From NCBI GenBank assembly GCA_963746185.1, contig CAVVAE010000001.1, forward strand, positions 310,001 to 374,000: a stretch of 64,000 bases of DNA. The letters are read 5' to 3'. Source of the DNA: CAVVAE01 sp963746185. Its GTDB lineage: Bacteria; Actinomycetota; Actinomycetes; Propionibacteriales; Nocardioidaceae. The translations under genes and the position numbers were made by a program. This document shows, one piece after another, positions 1-10,110 of this stretch. The notes beneath the pieces were generated by a model. The model ran no database searches. It worked only from the letters and a program-made list of their open reading frames with translations, and had not been told where the DNA came from. Numbering within the stretch: the first letter of the stretch is position 1; every line of letters begins with the position of its first letter.

Positions 1-760
1 CGACACTTGTGGAGAAGCGGGCATCAGTCTCGTGATGAACGAGTACGTCGTCTGCGCTCGTCGTACCGAGGGCGTGCCGCCAGATCTTGTCGGCCCGCCA
101 AGCGTCGTCGACGGTGCTGTAGAAGAGCTGGGTGCCGTCGGCTGACCACGTCACGGCGTACAGCGTGTTGGGGATCTCGTCGGGCAGCAGCTCGCCGGTC
201 CGCAGGTCCTTGACCCGGATCGTGTAACGCTCGTTTCCGACCACGTCAGTCGAGTAGGCGAGCAGGTGGCCATCGAGAGAGACGGTGAAAGCGCCGAGCG
301 AGAAGAACTCGTGGCCCTCCGCGAGCTCATTGCAGTCGACCAGCACCTGCTCCCCGGCGACCTCGACCCCCGGCTCCAACGTCGGGGGAGTCCAATCGCC
401 GGCAGCAGCCGCCGTGCGGCAGACCAGCGGGTACTGCTGCCCCTCGATGGTGCGTCGGTAATACCAGTGGTCGCCGGTCCGCGTCGGCACCGAGAGGTCG
501 GTCTCCTGGGTGCGCGTCTTGATCTCGTTGAACACCGCCTCCCGCAGATCAGCCAGCTGGGCGGTCTGCTGGCGGGTGTAGGCGTTCTCGGCCTCGAGGT
601 AGGCGATCGTGTCGGGATTGTCCTTCTCGCGGAGCCATTCGTAGTTGTCGACGAAGGTGTCTCCGTGGTGGACGCGCTCGATCGGGCGCTTCTCCGCGAC
701 CGGCGGAGGCGTGCTCTCGACAGGAGGTGTGGAGCTGGGGGACGTCTGGGTGTCGGTCAC
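1..760 (-). CDS. ptrB: Oligopeptidase B (S9A prolyl oligopeptidase family), N-terminal part
   Basis: This is a reverse-strand gene that begins with GTG at 760 and runs off the left edge, leaving about 253 N-terminal residues. The translation carries the S9A beta-propeller hallmarks: RVHHGDTFVDNYEWLREK near the start, then DHWYYRRTIEGQQYPLVCR, VLVDCNELAEGHEFFSLG, and a propeller blade with YAVTWSADGTQLFYSTVD. These match the regulatory propeller of oligopeptidase B, a serine peptidase that cuts short peptides after Arg/Lys; the catalytic Ser-Asp-His domain would lie outside the window. The GTG start is supported by a TAGGGT box 6 nt upstream, so the mRNA may be leaderless. Family assignment is confident; absence of the catalytic half prevents checking activity. 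Confidence 0.85.
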   Translation of the reverse strand, partial: MTDTQTSPSSTPPVESTPPPVAEKRPIERVHHGDTFVDNYEWLREKDNPDTIAYLEAENAYTRQQTAQLADLREAVFNEIKTRTQETDLSVPTRTGDHWYYRRTIEGQQYPLVCRTAAAAGDWTPPTLEPGVEVAGEQVLVDCNELAEGHEFFSLGAFTVSLDGHLLAYSTDVVGNERYTIRVKDLRTGELLPDEIPNTLYAVTWSADGTQLFYSTVDDAWRADKIWRHALGTTSADDVLVHHETDARFSTSV

Positions 761-766
761 CTCGCG

Positions 767-772
767 ACCCTA
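767..772 (-). promoter_or_regulatory. Putative -10 box (TAGGGT) of ptrB, leaderless
   Basis: On the reverse strand TAGGGT is separated from the GTG start at 760 by 6 nt and no Shine-Dalgarno sequence is visible. This puts transcription initiation at or next to the start codon. Seen in sequence; function inferred. Confidence 0.45.
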
Positions 773-825
773 CCCACGGATCGTGGCGTTGCCGAGTCGG
801 TATCCGATGCCACCGGGTTGGCGGG

Positions 826-2097
826 TCAGATTTCCGGAGTAGCGGGGAAGGCCGGCTCAACCTTCAGGTTGTCCTCCAGCGGGGGCTGGGCCAAATCTCG
901 CACCGACCTCGAGAGCAGGGTCAGGGCGCAGATCACGATATAGACGATCCCAGACACCACGAGGACATCCTGAGTCCCGAAGACGCTCGCCAGTGGCCCG
1001 AAGACTGCAAAGCCGATCGGCATGGCGATGTAGGAGCCGAACGCGTCGTAGGACGCGACGCGCGAGAGCAACTCGTTAGGGATGTGCTCATGCATCGCCG
1101 TCTGCCAGCCGATCGAGAAGACTTCCATGCCACAGCCGGCGACGAAGAAAAGCATCATGAGGGGAAGGACCTCTGGGTCGAGACCGAGGACCAGAATCGG
1201 TCCTGCTAGCAGCGACATCCCGATCATCCCCGCACGCACCGGGTAGGTGAGCCGCACTTTCAGCAAGATCACGGTCATGATCAGCAAACCGGCTGCCTCG
1301 GCACTCAGCACCCAGCCCCACGCGGCCTCGCCGATCGTGTCCTTCGCGACGACCGGGCCGAGCGTGAGCAACGCTCCGGCATGGATGGCGTTGAGGAAGC
1401 CGAAGGCGAGGACCACCACCCAGACCCAGGTGAACGATGTGAAGGCCGACCAGCCCTCCCGCATCTCCCGCCACATGGACGGTGCCTCGATCTTCTCGGC
1501 CGCGACCGAGGCAGGGAGTTTCACCTTGGCCATGCAGGCAGCTGCGACGGCAAAGCTCAAGGCATCGACGGCGATAGCCCACCCGGGCCCTACGGTGACG
1601 ACGAGCAACGCACCGATGGTTGGGCCGATCATGGCGAGCCCGTTGCGAGAGAATCCGAGCATCGCGTTGGCCTGCTGGATGTGGCTCCGCGGCACAACTT
1701 GCGGCACGACACCCTGCATGGCCGGGAACATGAAGGCCAGTGCGCACCCGTTGAGAGCCTCGAGCACGATGATCATCCACAGCTCAGCGGTGCCCGTCAG
1801 CAACAGCACCGCAACCAGACCCTGGGTGGCGGCGGACATCAGATGGGAAACCTGCATGACTACTGAGCGAGAGAACCGGTCGGCGATGACGCCGCCGATC
1901 AGCAGGAAGGCCACCAACGGGATGCTGTTGGCGGCGAGCACCAGGCCGAGGTCGCTGGCCGAGCCGGTGAGGTCAAGGACGGCGAATGTCAGGGCGACCG
2001 GGGCCATCGTCGACCCAATGGTCGAGATGAAGCGCCCTGCGTAGTACCAGGCGAACCGCCGGTCGGAAAGCGGCGACAGCGCGTCGGGCAGCCTCAT
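826..2097 (-). CDS. MFS efflux transporter
   Basis: A 423-residue integral membrane protein of the major facilitator superfamily. The N-terminus reads FAWYYAGRFISTIGSTMAPV, followed by alternating hydrophobic segments and the MFS loop 2-3 signature GGVIADRFSRSVVM around residues 70-83; two six-helix halves are separated by a charged linker near residue 200. The family (DHA3-like exporters) uses the proton gradient to expel drugs or metabolites; the substrate cannot be told. Its ATG overlaps the stop codon of the upstream ArsR-like regulator by 4 bases (ATGA), so the two are co-transcribed and probably translationally coupled, which suggests the pump is controlled by that regulator. Confidence 0.88.
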   Translation of the reverse strand: MRLPDALSPLSDRRFAWYYAGRFISTIGSTMAPVALTFAVLDLTGSASDLGLVLAANSIPLVAFLLIGGVIADRFSRSVVMQVSHLMSAATQGLVAVLLLTGTAELWMIIVLEALNGCALAFMFPAMQGVVPQVVPRSHIQQANAMLGFSRNGLAMIGPTIGALLVVTVGPGWAIAVDALSFAVAAACMAKVKLPASVAAEKIEAPSMWREMREGWSAFTSFTWVWVVVLAFGFLNAIHAGALLTLGPVVAKDTIGEAAWGWVLSAEAAGLLIMTVILLKVRLTYPVRAGMIGMSLLAGPILVLGLDPEVLPLMMLFFVAGCGMEVFSIGWQTAMHEHIPNELLSRVASYDAFGSYIAMPIGFAVFGPLASVFGTQDVLVVSGIVYIVICALTLLSRSVRDLAQPPLEDNLKVEPAFPATPEI

Positions 2098-2651
2098 CGG
2101 TGCGAGTCCTCCGTGTCTTGCTCAGCGGCAGCATCGTCGCCGGATTCCATCCGGAATGCCACGGTCGACAAGCTGATATGCACGGTGCCCTCGGTGCGTG
2201 GTGGTTTGGCGGCTTTGTGAACAAGTTCGCCAGCCTGACGCAAGGAAGTCAAGACGTTTTCCCAGTCGGCGGGGTCGAGCCACATCTCGGCGTCGACGAA
2301 GTCACCCGAATCTGCGGCCACGACGGCATGGCGGCGGACGATCTCCTGGCCGAGTGCCTGGAGGAACAGTTCCCTGTCCTCGGGTGAGTGCTTGGTGCCG
2401 GCGGGCTTGGTGTCGTGCTCCCAGGGGTGCCGGTAGCGCTTGGCGATGCCACCGCGGATCTTCTCCTCACCCGCCTCGGCTACGCGGCCGGCAGCGGCCA
2501 GCACGCGGAGATGGTAGGACGCGTTGGCCTGGGTGATGTTCAGCTCTCGAGCGATCTCCGCGGCACTCATCGCCGTGCCCGTGAGCAGGGAGAGCATCTG
2601 CAACCTGAGGGGATGCGCGATAGCGCGGAGTCCACTGACCTCCAAAGACAT
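2094..2651 (-). CDS. ArsR-like winged-helix transcriptional regulator
   Basis: A 185-residue protein with an N-terminal winged helix-turn-helix: LRAIAHPLRLQMLSLLTG is the ArsR/HTH_20 entry helix, and AAEIARELNITQANASYHLR is the HTH with recognition helix. The C-terminal ~110 residues have no metal-binding Cys cluster that I can see, so this is more likely a ligand- or state-sensing HTH_20 protein than a classic metal sensor. I chose ATG 2651 because the HTH begins directly after it; an open frame extends to 2723, but the region upstream contains a good promoter (TTGACA, 17 nt, CAGACT) ending 7 nt before this ATG. It overlaps the downstream MFS gene by 4 bases and is divergent from pxpA. Confidence 0.85.
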   Translation of the reverse strand: MSLEVSGLRAIAHPLRLQMLSLLTGTAMSAAEIARELNITQANASYHLRVLAAAGRVAEAGEEKIRGGIAKRYRHPWEHDTKPAGTKHSPEDRELFLQALGQEIVRRHAVVAADSGDFVDAEMWLDPADWENVLTSLRQAGELVHKAAKPPRTEGTVHISLSTVAFRMESGDDAAAEQDTEDSHR

Positions 2652-2658
2652 GTTGGGT

Positions 2659-2687
2659 AGTCTGCTGCCTTGCAATGCGACTGTCAA
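2659..2687 (-). promoter_or_regulatory. SigA-type promoter of the regulator/MFS operon
   Basis: Reverse strand: a perfect TTGACA (-35, 2682-2687), a 17-nt spacer and CAGACT (-10, 2659-2664), which ends 7 nt before the ATG at 2651. The geometry predicts a leaderless transcript. This is the best full SigA promoter I see in the window. Confidence 0.55.
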
Positions 2688-2743
2688 GCACTCCTTTGGG
2701 GGTAGCACGAGCGAAGGCCGCACGGTGAGGTAAGAATGGCGAC

Positions 2744-3466
2744 ATGACCGTGCGCTACCACCTCAACGCCGACGTCGGAGAAGGCTTCGACTCCGACACC
2801 GAACTGATCGAGATCGTCACCCAGGTCAACGTCGCCTGCGGGTTCCACGCCGGAGACGACCAGACGATGCTGGAGTTGTGCACGCTGGCGAAAGCCAATG
2901 GCGTGCTCGTCGGCGCCCAGCCGTCATACCGAGACCGTGCGAACTTCGGTCGCGTCGACGTGGAGATCGAGTACGACGACCTGGTCCGCGACGTGACCGA
3001 ACAGGTGGAAACGCTCCAGGCGATCGCGAAGGACGTGGGTGTGACTGTGTCCTACCTGAAGCCCCATGGCGCGCTGTACAACCGGATCGTGCGAGACGAG
3101 CAGCAGGCGCGCGCGGTGGTCGACGTCGCGCTGGCTCACGGTCTGCCGTTGATGACCCTCCCGGGCTCGGTGGCGCAGCGGCTCGTCGAGAAGGGAGGCG
3201 GTGAGGTGATCCGCGAGTTCTTCGCTGACCGGGCCTACGACTCCGATGGCCGGCTGGTGTCGCGCACCGTCGAGGGGTCCCTCGTCACCGACCCGGTCAT
3301 GGTCGGCGAGCGGGTGCGCCAGCTGCTCGCAGCCAACACTGTCACGACGATCGACGGCGACACGATTCAGGTGGAGGTCGACTCGATCTGCGTCCACGGT
3401 GACACGCCCGGGGCTGGCGAACTGGCCGCGGCGGCACGCGACGCCCTCGGGCTGGCGCTCGGGTGA
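2744..3466 (+). CDS. pxpA: 5-oxoprolinase subunit A (LamB/YcsF family)
   Basis: A 240-residue protein, the usual length for PxpA. It opens with LNADVGEGFDSDTELIEIVT and VNVACGFHAGDDQTM, the family signature, and contains SYLKPHGALYN and EFFADRAYDSDGRLVSR, all typical of the LamB/YcsF fold. PxpA works with PxpB and PxpC to open 5-oxoproline (pyroglutamate) to glutamate using ATP, a repair reaction for a damaged glutamate/glutamine product. It is the first gene of pxpABC; its TGA overlaps the GTG of pxpB. No strong Shine-Dalgarno is adjacent, and AAGAAT lies 6 nt before the ATG, so it may be leaderless. Identification is strong. Confidence 0.95.
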   Translation: MTVRYHLNADVGEGFDSDTELIEIVTQVNVACGFHAGDDQTMLELCTLAKANGVLVGAQPSYRDRANFGRVDVEIEYDDLVRDVTEQVETLQAIAKDVGVTVSYLKPHGALYNRIVRDEQQARAVVDVALAHGLPLMTLPGSVAQRLVEKGGGEVIREFFADRAYDSDGRLVSRTVEGSLVTDPVMVGERVRQLLAANTVTTIDGDTIQVEVDSICVHGDTPGAGELAAAARDALGLALG

Positions 3467-4104
3467 GATGCCTGCCGGTCGGCCCGGATGCGCTCCTCGT
3501 CGAGCTCGACGACGACCGGGACGTTGAGGCGACGTACGCGATGATCGGCAGACTCGCCGGCTCGAGCGAGGAACTGACGCGACCACGGGATGTCGTTCCG
3601 GCTGCACGGACGGTGCTCATTGACGGCATAGCGCCCGATGCCTGGCGGACGGTCCTGCTCGACACCTGGGCACAGCAGCGATCCGAGGATCACGAGGCCG
3701 ACAGCGAGCCGACGCTTCCGCAGGAGGTCGTCACGATCCCTGTCCGGTACGACGGGGCCGACCTTGAGGAGGTGGCCGGGCACTGGGCTTGTGACGCGGC
3801 AGAGGTGGTGAGCCGCCACCAGCAGGCCACGTTCACGGTGGCGTTCTGCGGGTTTGCGCCGGGATTCGCCTACTGCCGGGGCGAACCAGGTCTGCCCGAC
3901 GTGCCGCGCCGCAGCGACCCACGGACGAAGGTGCCTGCTGGAGCGGTCGGGCTGGCGGGTGGCTACTGCGGCGTCTATCCCCAGGAGATGCCCGGCGGAT
4001 GGCAGCTCATCGGCACCACGTCGGCCGTGATGTTCGACCCCGATCGTGACCCGCCCGCCCTCTTGTCGCCTGGCGACCGGGTTCGCTTTGAGGCGCAACG
4101 TTGA
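3463..4104 (+). CDS. pxpB: 5-oxoprolinase subunit B (KipI-like)
   Basis: A 213-residue protein of the PxpB/KipI (allophanate hydrolase subunit 1-like) family. Diagnostic segments are FCGFAPGFAYCRGEP and PRRSDPRTKVPAGAVGLAGG in the C-terminal cyclophilin-like domain, followed by YPQEMPGGWQLIGTT. With PxpC it forms the carboxylase-like half of prokaryotic 5-oxoprolinase. It starts with GTG inside the end of pxpA (GTGA overlap) and ends in a TTGA overlap with pxpC, so all three subunits are translationally coupled. In Bacillus the homologue KipI also inhibits a sporulation kinase; nothing here indicates such a role. Confidence 0.94.
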   Translation: MRCLPVGPDALLVELDDDRDVEATYAMIGRLAGSSEELTRPRDVVPAARTVLIDGIAPDAWRTVLLDTWAQQRSEDHEADSEPTLPQEVVTIPVRYDGADLEEVAGHWACDAAEVVSRHQQATFTVAFCGFAPGFAYCRGEPGLPDVPRRSDPRTKVPAGAVGLAGGYCGVYPQEMPGGWQLIGTTSAVMFDPDRDPPALLSPGDRVRFEAQR

Positions 4105-4881
4105 GTCTGCTTGTGGAGGCGACCGGCTCGCTGATGCTGGTGGAGGACCTGGGCCGCGCCGGCTTCGCCCACCTCGGGGTTCCCCCGTCAGGAGCCCTCG
4201 ACGTGGCTGCCCTCGCCCTGGCCAACCGGCTGGTGGGTAACCATGAGGACGCGGCCGGCTTGGAGGTGTTGCTGGGCGGTGCACGGCTGCGCGCCGAGTC
4301 GTCCACGCGGATCGCGATGACCGGGGCGCGGCTAGGGCTCCGGGTGGGAGGTCGCGACGCATCCTGGGGATCGGCGGAGTCGGTGCGGGCGGGAGAGCAG
4401 ATCGAAATCGGTACCCAAGGTCGCGGTTTGCGGTGTTGGCTCGCGGTGGCCGGTGGGATCGACGTCCCCGTCGTCCTCGGCAGCCGGTCCACTGACACGT
4501 TGACAGAACTCGGACCGAGCGTGGTGTCTGTCGGCGATCGGCTCCCGGTGGGGGAGCTACCGTCTCCCGCCGTGGGCGCCAGTGCCGTGGTAGCGGACGA
4601 GGACTCGTCTGCTGCGGTGTTGACGGTTTCGCTGGGGCCTCGCGACGACTGGTTCACCGCTGACGCGATCGACGGATTCTTCAAGCGCGAGTACGTCGTC
4701 TCAGCCTCGTCGAACCGCACCGCTCTGCGGCTCGAGGCCGACCAGCCGCTGGAGCGCTGCGTCGAGACTGAGCTGCCGAGCGAAGGGGTGGTCACGGGCG
4801 CCGTGCAGGTGCCGACGAACGGGCAGCCACTGATCTTCCTGGCCGACCATCCCGTGACAGGTGGCTATCCGGTGCTCGGCG

Positions 4882-6288
<1,407 letters not shown>

Positions 6289-6369
6289 AGGCCCATCATC
6301 GCCGATCGCGTGTCCACAGATGTTGGTCGGCGGCTGTCGCTCCGGAGTGTCCATGACGAGGGTCATGCC

Positions 6370-7374
6370 ATGTCGAAGAAGAGTCGCACCCTCAAACGTG
6401 CCCGAGCGCAGCTGCGTGACGGGCAACCCGCTGTCACCAAGGTCAAGGACCCAGGCGAGATCCTGGCCATGATCCCTTATGTGCTGGGATTCGATCCCGC
6501 CGAGAGCGTCGTCGTGGTCGCTCTCGAGGGTCCCCGTCGCCGTTTCGGTCCCTGCTGCCGGGTTGACCTGGTCGACGATCCCGATGACGCGTCCATGCAG
6601 GCCGGCTACCTCGTGGATCTTGTCGAGCAGCACGGCTTCGGACCACTGATCATCGCCGCCTACAGCGACCGCCCGGCCGTAGCTGACCGGGTCATGGTGG
6701 ATCTGCTGGCTCGCCTCGAAGGCCGCGCCGTCGAGGTGGTCGAGGCGCTCCGTGCCGACGGATCCCGCTGGTGGTCCTACGTCTGCAGCGATCCACAGTG
6801 CTGCGGTAGCGACGGCACACCGTACGATGCCGGCACCTCTCGCGTCGCTGTCGAGGCGGTCGTGGCCGGACTGTCGAGGGCTCCGGACCGCGAGTCGCTT
6901 CGTGAGCAGTTCGAGCCGGTGCGGGATCGGCAGGCCGCGCTTGTCGACGCGATTGGTCGACCTCTGGAACCGCCGGAGCCGAGCGGAGACGAGGTCGTTC
7001 AGGTCGTCAACACGTGGATGGGTCGAGCAGACGAGATGCCTATCGACGAGATGGCGAGGTTGGTGCTCGCCGCTCAGGACGTTGGGATCCGCGACCAGGT
7101 CTGGCGTGCGATGACTCGCGAAGACGCGGCAGAACACCTCGCGCTGTGGCGCCGCCTCATGCAAAGCGCTCCTGACGGACTGATGGCTCCCGTCGGCGGG
7201 CTGGCCGCGTTCGCGGCGTGGCTGTCGGGCCGTGGCGTGCTGGCCTCGCATGCAGCCGAGCGGGTGCTCACCGTCGAGCCGAGCTACTCGATGGCGCGGC
7301 TGATCCTGGGTCTATGCGAGCGCAGCGTCAACCCGTCGGTGTGGTCCGAATTCTCTGCTCCGGGGGGTGGTTGA
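6370..7374 (+). CDS. DUF4192 family protein
   Basis: A 334-residue cytoplasmic protein of the DUF4192 family, common in actinomycetes. The signature segment is DPGEILAMIPYVLGFDPAES followed by VVVVALEGPRR near the N-terminus; the C-terminal part is rich in helices and has APVGGLAAFAAWLSGRG near residues 275-291. No catalytic motif is recognisable and the function of the family is unknown to me. It starts at ATG 6370, divergent from dinB, with about 80 bp between the two starts if dinB begins at 6288. Placement beside a repair polymerase may be coincidental. Confidence 0.85.
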   Translation: MSKKSRTLKRARAQLRDGQPAVTKVKDPGEILAMIPYVLGFDPAESVVVVALEGPRRRFGPCCRVDLVDDPDDASMQAGYLVDLVEQHGFGPLIIAAYSDRPAVADRVMVDLLARLEGRAVEVVEALRADGSRWWSYVCSDPQCCGSDGTPYDAGTSRVAVEAVVAGLSRAPDRESLREQFEPVRDRQAALVDAIGRPLEPPEPSGDEVVQVVNTWMGRADEMPIDEMARLVLAAQDVGIRDQVWRAMTREDAAEHLALWRRLMQSAPDGLMAPVGGLAAFAAWLSGRGVLASHAAERVLTVEPSYSMARLILGLCERSVNPSVWSEFSAPGGG

Positions 7375-7493
7375 CCTGAAACAGGTCACCGCATCCATGA
7401 GGGTGGCGCCTGGTCCCGAACCAGGGCAGGCTTGGCTCAGTTATCGCCGGAGATCTGCGGTCACGCAGATACCGGTCGGTGAGGAGGCCACCG

Positions 7494-8975
7494 ATGGGTC
7501 AAGACGTCGAGCGCAAGGAGTTCACCCGCGAGGACCGCACGCGCTACCGCGAGAAGGTCCGGCAGTGCCTCGACGTCTTCGCGCGGATGCTGCGCGAGTC
7601 CCGCTTCGATGTCGAACGCCCGATGACCGGCCTCGAGGTCGAGCTCAACCTGGTCGACGAGAACTGTGACCCGGCGATGAAGAACGCCGAGGTGCTCGAC
7701 CTGATCGCTGACCCCGACTTCGTCACCGAGCTCGGCCAGTTCAACCTCGAGATCAATGTCCCTCCCCGGCGGCTGTCAGCGGGAGGCATGACGGCATTCG
7801 AGAAGAACGTCAGAGACAGCCTCAACGCCGCCGAACAGAAAGCCCAGCAGGTGGGCGCTCATATGGTGATGGTCGGCATCCTGCCCACGTTGCGCACCCA
7901 GCACATGCACCCCGACACCCTGTCAGCGAACCCGCGCTACCGGCTGCTCAACGACCAGATCTTCGCTGCTCGAGGCGAGGATCTCGATATCTCGATCCGC
8001 GGCGTCGAGCGGCTGAAGGTCACCGCCGACTCGATCATGCCCGAAGCCGCGTGCACGTCGATGCAGCTACACCTACAGGTGAGCCCGGACGACTTCTCGA
8101 CCTACTGGAACGCCTCGCAGGCAATCGCCGGCATCCAGCTGGCCCTCTGTGCCAACTCACCGTTCCTGTTCGGCAAGGAACTCTGGGACGAGACCCGCAT
8201 CGCGTTGTTCGAGCAGGCCACCGACACCCGCAGCGAGGAGCTGAAGTCACAAGGGGTGCGCCCGCGTGTGTGGTTCGGCGAGCGCTGGATCAACTCGATC
8301 TTCGACCTCTTCGAGGAGAATGTCCGCTACTTCCCGGCACTCTTGCCCATCACCGAGGATGAAGATCCGGTCGCTGTCCTCGACCAGGGCGACACCCCCA
8401 AGCTGGCCGAGCTGCGGCTGCACAACGGCACCATCTACCGGTGGAATCGTCCGGTGTACGACGTCGTGCGAGGCGTCCCACACCTGCGCGTCGAGAACCG
8501 CGTGCTCCCCTCAGGTCCGACTGTCGTCGACATGATGGCCAACGCCGCCTTCTACTTCGGTTTGGTGCGCTCGCTTGCTGAAGACGAACGACCGTTGTGG
8601 TCGCAGATGTCGTTCTCAGCGGCCGAGGAAAACTTCCACGCCGGTGCCCGGGATGGCATTGCGGCGCAGGTCTACTGGCCGGGACTCGGCACGGTCGGTG
8701 CGGCTGAGCTCGTGCTTCGGCGGCTGCTCCCGCGTGCACACGACGGACTCGACCGTTGGGGCGCCGAACCCGCCGAACGCGACCGCCTGCTGGGGATCAT
8801 CGAGCAGCGATGCCTCCAGTCGAGCAACGGTGCGACGTGGCAGAAGCAGACGTTCCACCGCCTCTTCGATGCCGGAGCCATGGATCGTTTCGATGCGCTG
8901 CGCGAGGTGGTTCGGCGCTACTCGAAACACATGCACGCGAACCTCCCCGTGCACGAATGGCCGCTCGACGAGTAG
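7494..8975 (+). CDS. Glutamate-cysteine ligase-like protein (GCS2 family)
   Basis: A 493-residue protein of the GCS2 ATP-dependent carboxylate-amine ligase family. The N-terminal core has RPMTGLEVELNLVDENCDP, with the metal-binding Glu residues of ExEL, and FNLEINVPPRRLSAGGM; AACTSMQLHLQVSPDDFSTY and LRLHNGTIYRWNRPVYD follow. Relatives make gamma-glutamyl bonds, as in gamma-glutamylcysteine for glutathione or ergothioneine (EgtA). Actinomycetes use mycothiol rather than glutathione, so the true acceptor is uncertain. The ATG at 7494 is chosen because GAGGAGG lies 6 nt upstream. No partner genes are adjacent; the preceding 119 bp holds nothing else that I recognise. Confidence 0.85.
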   Translation: MGQDVERKEFTREDRTRYREKVRQCLDVFARMLRESRFDVERPMTGLEVELNLVDENCDPAMKNAEVLDLIADPDFVTELGQFNLEINVPPRRLSAGGMTAFEKNVRDSLNAAEQKAQQVGAHMVMVGILPTLRTQHMHPDTLSANPRYRLLNDQIFAARGEDLDISIRGVERLKVTADSIMPEAACTSMQLHLQVSPDDFSTYWNASQAIAGIQLALCANSPFLFGKELWDETRIALFEQATDTRSEELKSQGVRPRVWFGERWINSIFDLFEENVRYFPALLPITEDEDPVAVLDQGDTPKLAELRLHNGTIYRWNRPVYDVVRGVPHLRVENRVLPSGPTVVDMMANAAFYFGLVRSLAEDERPLWSQMSFSAAEENFHAGARDGIAAQVYWPGLGTVGAAELVLRRLLPRAHDGLDRWGAEPAERDRLLGIIEQRCLQSSNGATWQKQTFHRLFDAGAMDRFDALREVVRRYSKHMHANLPVHEWPLDE

Positions 8976-9095
8976 CTCACATTTTGCGTGTTCATCCCTT
9001 CACGCTAAGCGATAGGTCGCTCCCGGCGTATCGCGTCTTGAGTGATTTCCGGTAGCGTTCGCCAACAGTCACCGGGTCGTTGGGAGGAGCCACTC

Positions 9096-9500
9096 ATGGG
9101 CGTCATTGTTGTGGGCTACGTGCCGAAGGCCGAGGGGCAGGCCGCGTTGCGGCTCGCCGCTGAGGAGGCGAAGCTCCGTAACGCAAGCCTGGTGGTCGTC
9201 AACTCTCATCGTGGTGGTCGCGAGTTCGACCGTGAAGACGCCGTGGAGTCGGAAGCGCAGCTCGAGGAAGTGCGGTCACAGCTGAAGGACGCCGGCGTCG
9301 AGCACGAGATCCGCCAGCTCGTACGCGGTATGGACCCGGCCGAGGACCTCATCAATGTCGCCGCAGAGGTGAGCGCTGACTTCATCATCATCGGACTTCG
9401 TCGTCGCAGCCCCGTCGGGAAACTGATCCTGGGCAGTAACGCTCAACGCATCCTGCTCGACGCCCCGTGCCCCGTACTGGCCGTCAAAGCAGCAGAGTAG
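9096..9500 (+). CDS. Universal stress protein (UspA family)
   Basis: A 134-residue single-domain Usp protein. It begins GVIVVGYVPKAEGQAALRLA and ends with the ATP-binding type signature IIGLRRRSPVGKLILGSNAQ then LLDAPCPVLAVK, where G-2x-G-9x-G(S) is approximately present. Such proteins bind ATP and modulate survival under stress. The ATG at 9096 has a clear ribosome-binding site (GGGAGGAG). The gene is followed 8 nt later by an HhH-GPD protein with its own GGAGG, so the two probably form an operon. Confidence 0.9.
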   Translation: MGVIVVGYVPKAEGQAALRLAAEEAKLRNASLVVVNSHRGGREFDREDAVESEAQLEEVRSQLKDAGVEHEIRQLVRGMDPAEDLINVAAEVSADFIIIGLRRRSPVGKLILGSNAQRILLDAPCPVLAVKAAE

Positions 9501-9508
9501 GAGGCGGC

Positions 9509-10078
9509 GTGACTTTGCAGATCGCCCAAGACGAAGCTGCTGACGAGGTCCTCTCGACCAACGCGTTTGCGCTGTTGTCAGGGATGCTCCTCGACCAGCA
9601 GTTCCCCATGGAACGTGCGTTTGCCGGACCGGCCAAGATCCTCGATCGATTCGGCACGCTTGACCCCGAGACGATCGCGACGGCACCGCCAGAGGAGTTC
9701 GCCGAGATCTGCGCCATCCCTCCCGTAGTCCACCGGTTCCCCACCTCGATGGCGGGCCGGCTGCAGGAACTGGCCCGCCACGTCGTCGACAACTACGGCG
9801 GTCGCACGGCGGCCATGTGGGAGGACGTCGAGTCCGGCAGCGAGCTGCTGAGACGCCTGTTGGCCTTGCCGGGCTTCGGCCGGCAGAAGGCCCAGATCTT
9901 CGTAGCGCTACTCGGCAAGCAGCTCGACGTGCAGCCTGAAGGGTGGGAGGCCGCCGCGGGGGCGTACTCCGAGGAAGGTTCGTACCGGTCGGTCGCCGAT
10001 GTCCGCGATGCCGCGTCGCTCGAGAAGGTGCGCGCCTTCAAAAGAGAGCAGAAGGCCAAGGCGAAGTCCGCGTCGTAG
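9509..10078 (+). CDS. HhH-GPD type base-excision repair-like protein
   Basis: A 189-residue protein of the small actinobacterial HhH-GPD family. It has FALLSGMLLDQQFPMERAFA near the N-terminus (the GPD helix that includes the LxxQQ-type motif), then a helix-hairpin-helix ending in LLALPGFGRQKAQIFVALLG around residues 113-132. There is no C-terminal four-Cys iron-sulfur motif as in endonuclease III. DNA glycosylases of this superfamily remove damaged bases, but the substrate of this branch is not established. GTG 9509 is chosen because GGAGG precedes it and the Usp stop lies just upstream. The C-terminus is lysine-rich. Confidence 0.82.
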   Translation: MTLQIAQDEAADEVLSTNAFALLSGMLLDQQFPMERAFAGPAKILDRFGTLDPETIATAPPEEFAEICAIPPVVHRFPTSMAGRLQELARHVVDNYGGRTAAMWEDVESGSELLRRLLALPGFGRQKAQIFVALLGKQLDVQPEGWEAAAGAYSEEGSYRSVADVRDAASLEKVRAFKREQKAKAKSAS

Positions 10079-10110
10079 CCGGAGTGTCGTCGGTCAGCTC
10101 GGTCGGATCG

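Noticed and set aside
6289..7251. Upstream extension of the dinB frame to 7251
   Set aside because: It covers DUF4192 in antisense and has no homology-like sequence; the Y-family core begins right after 6288.
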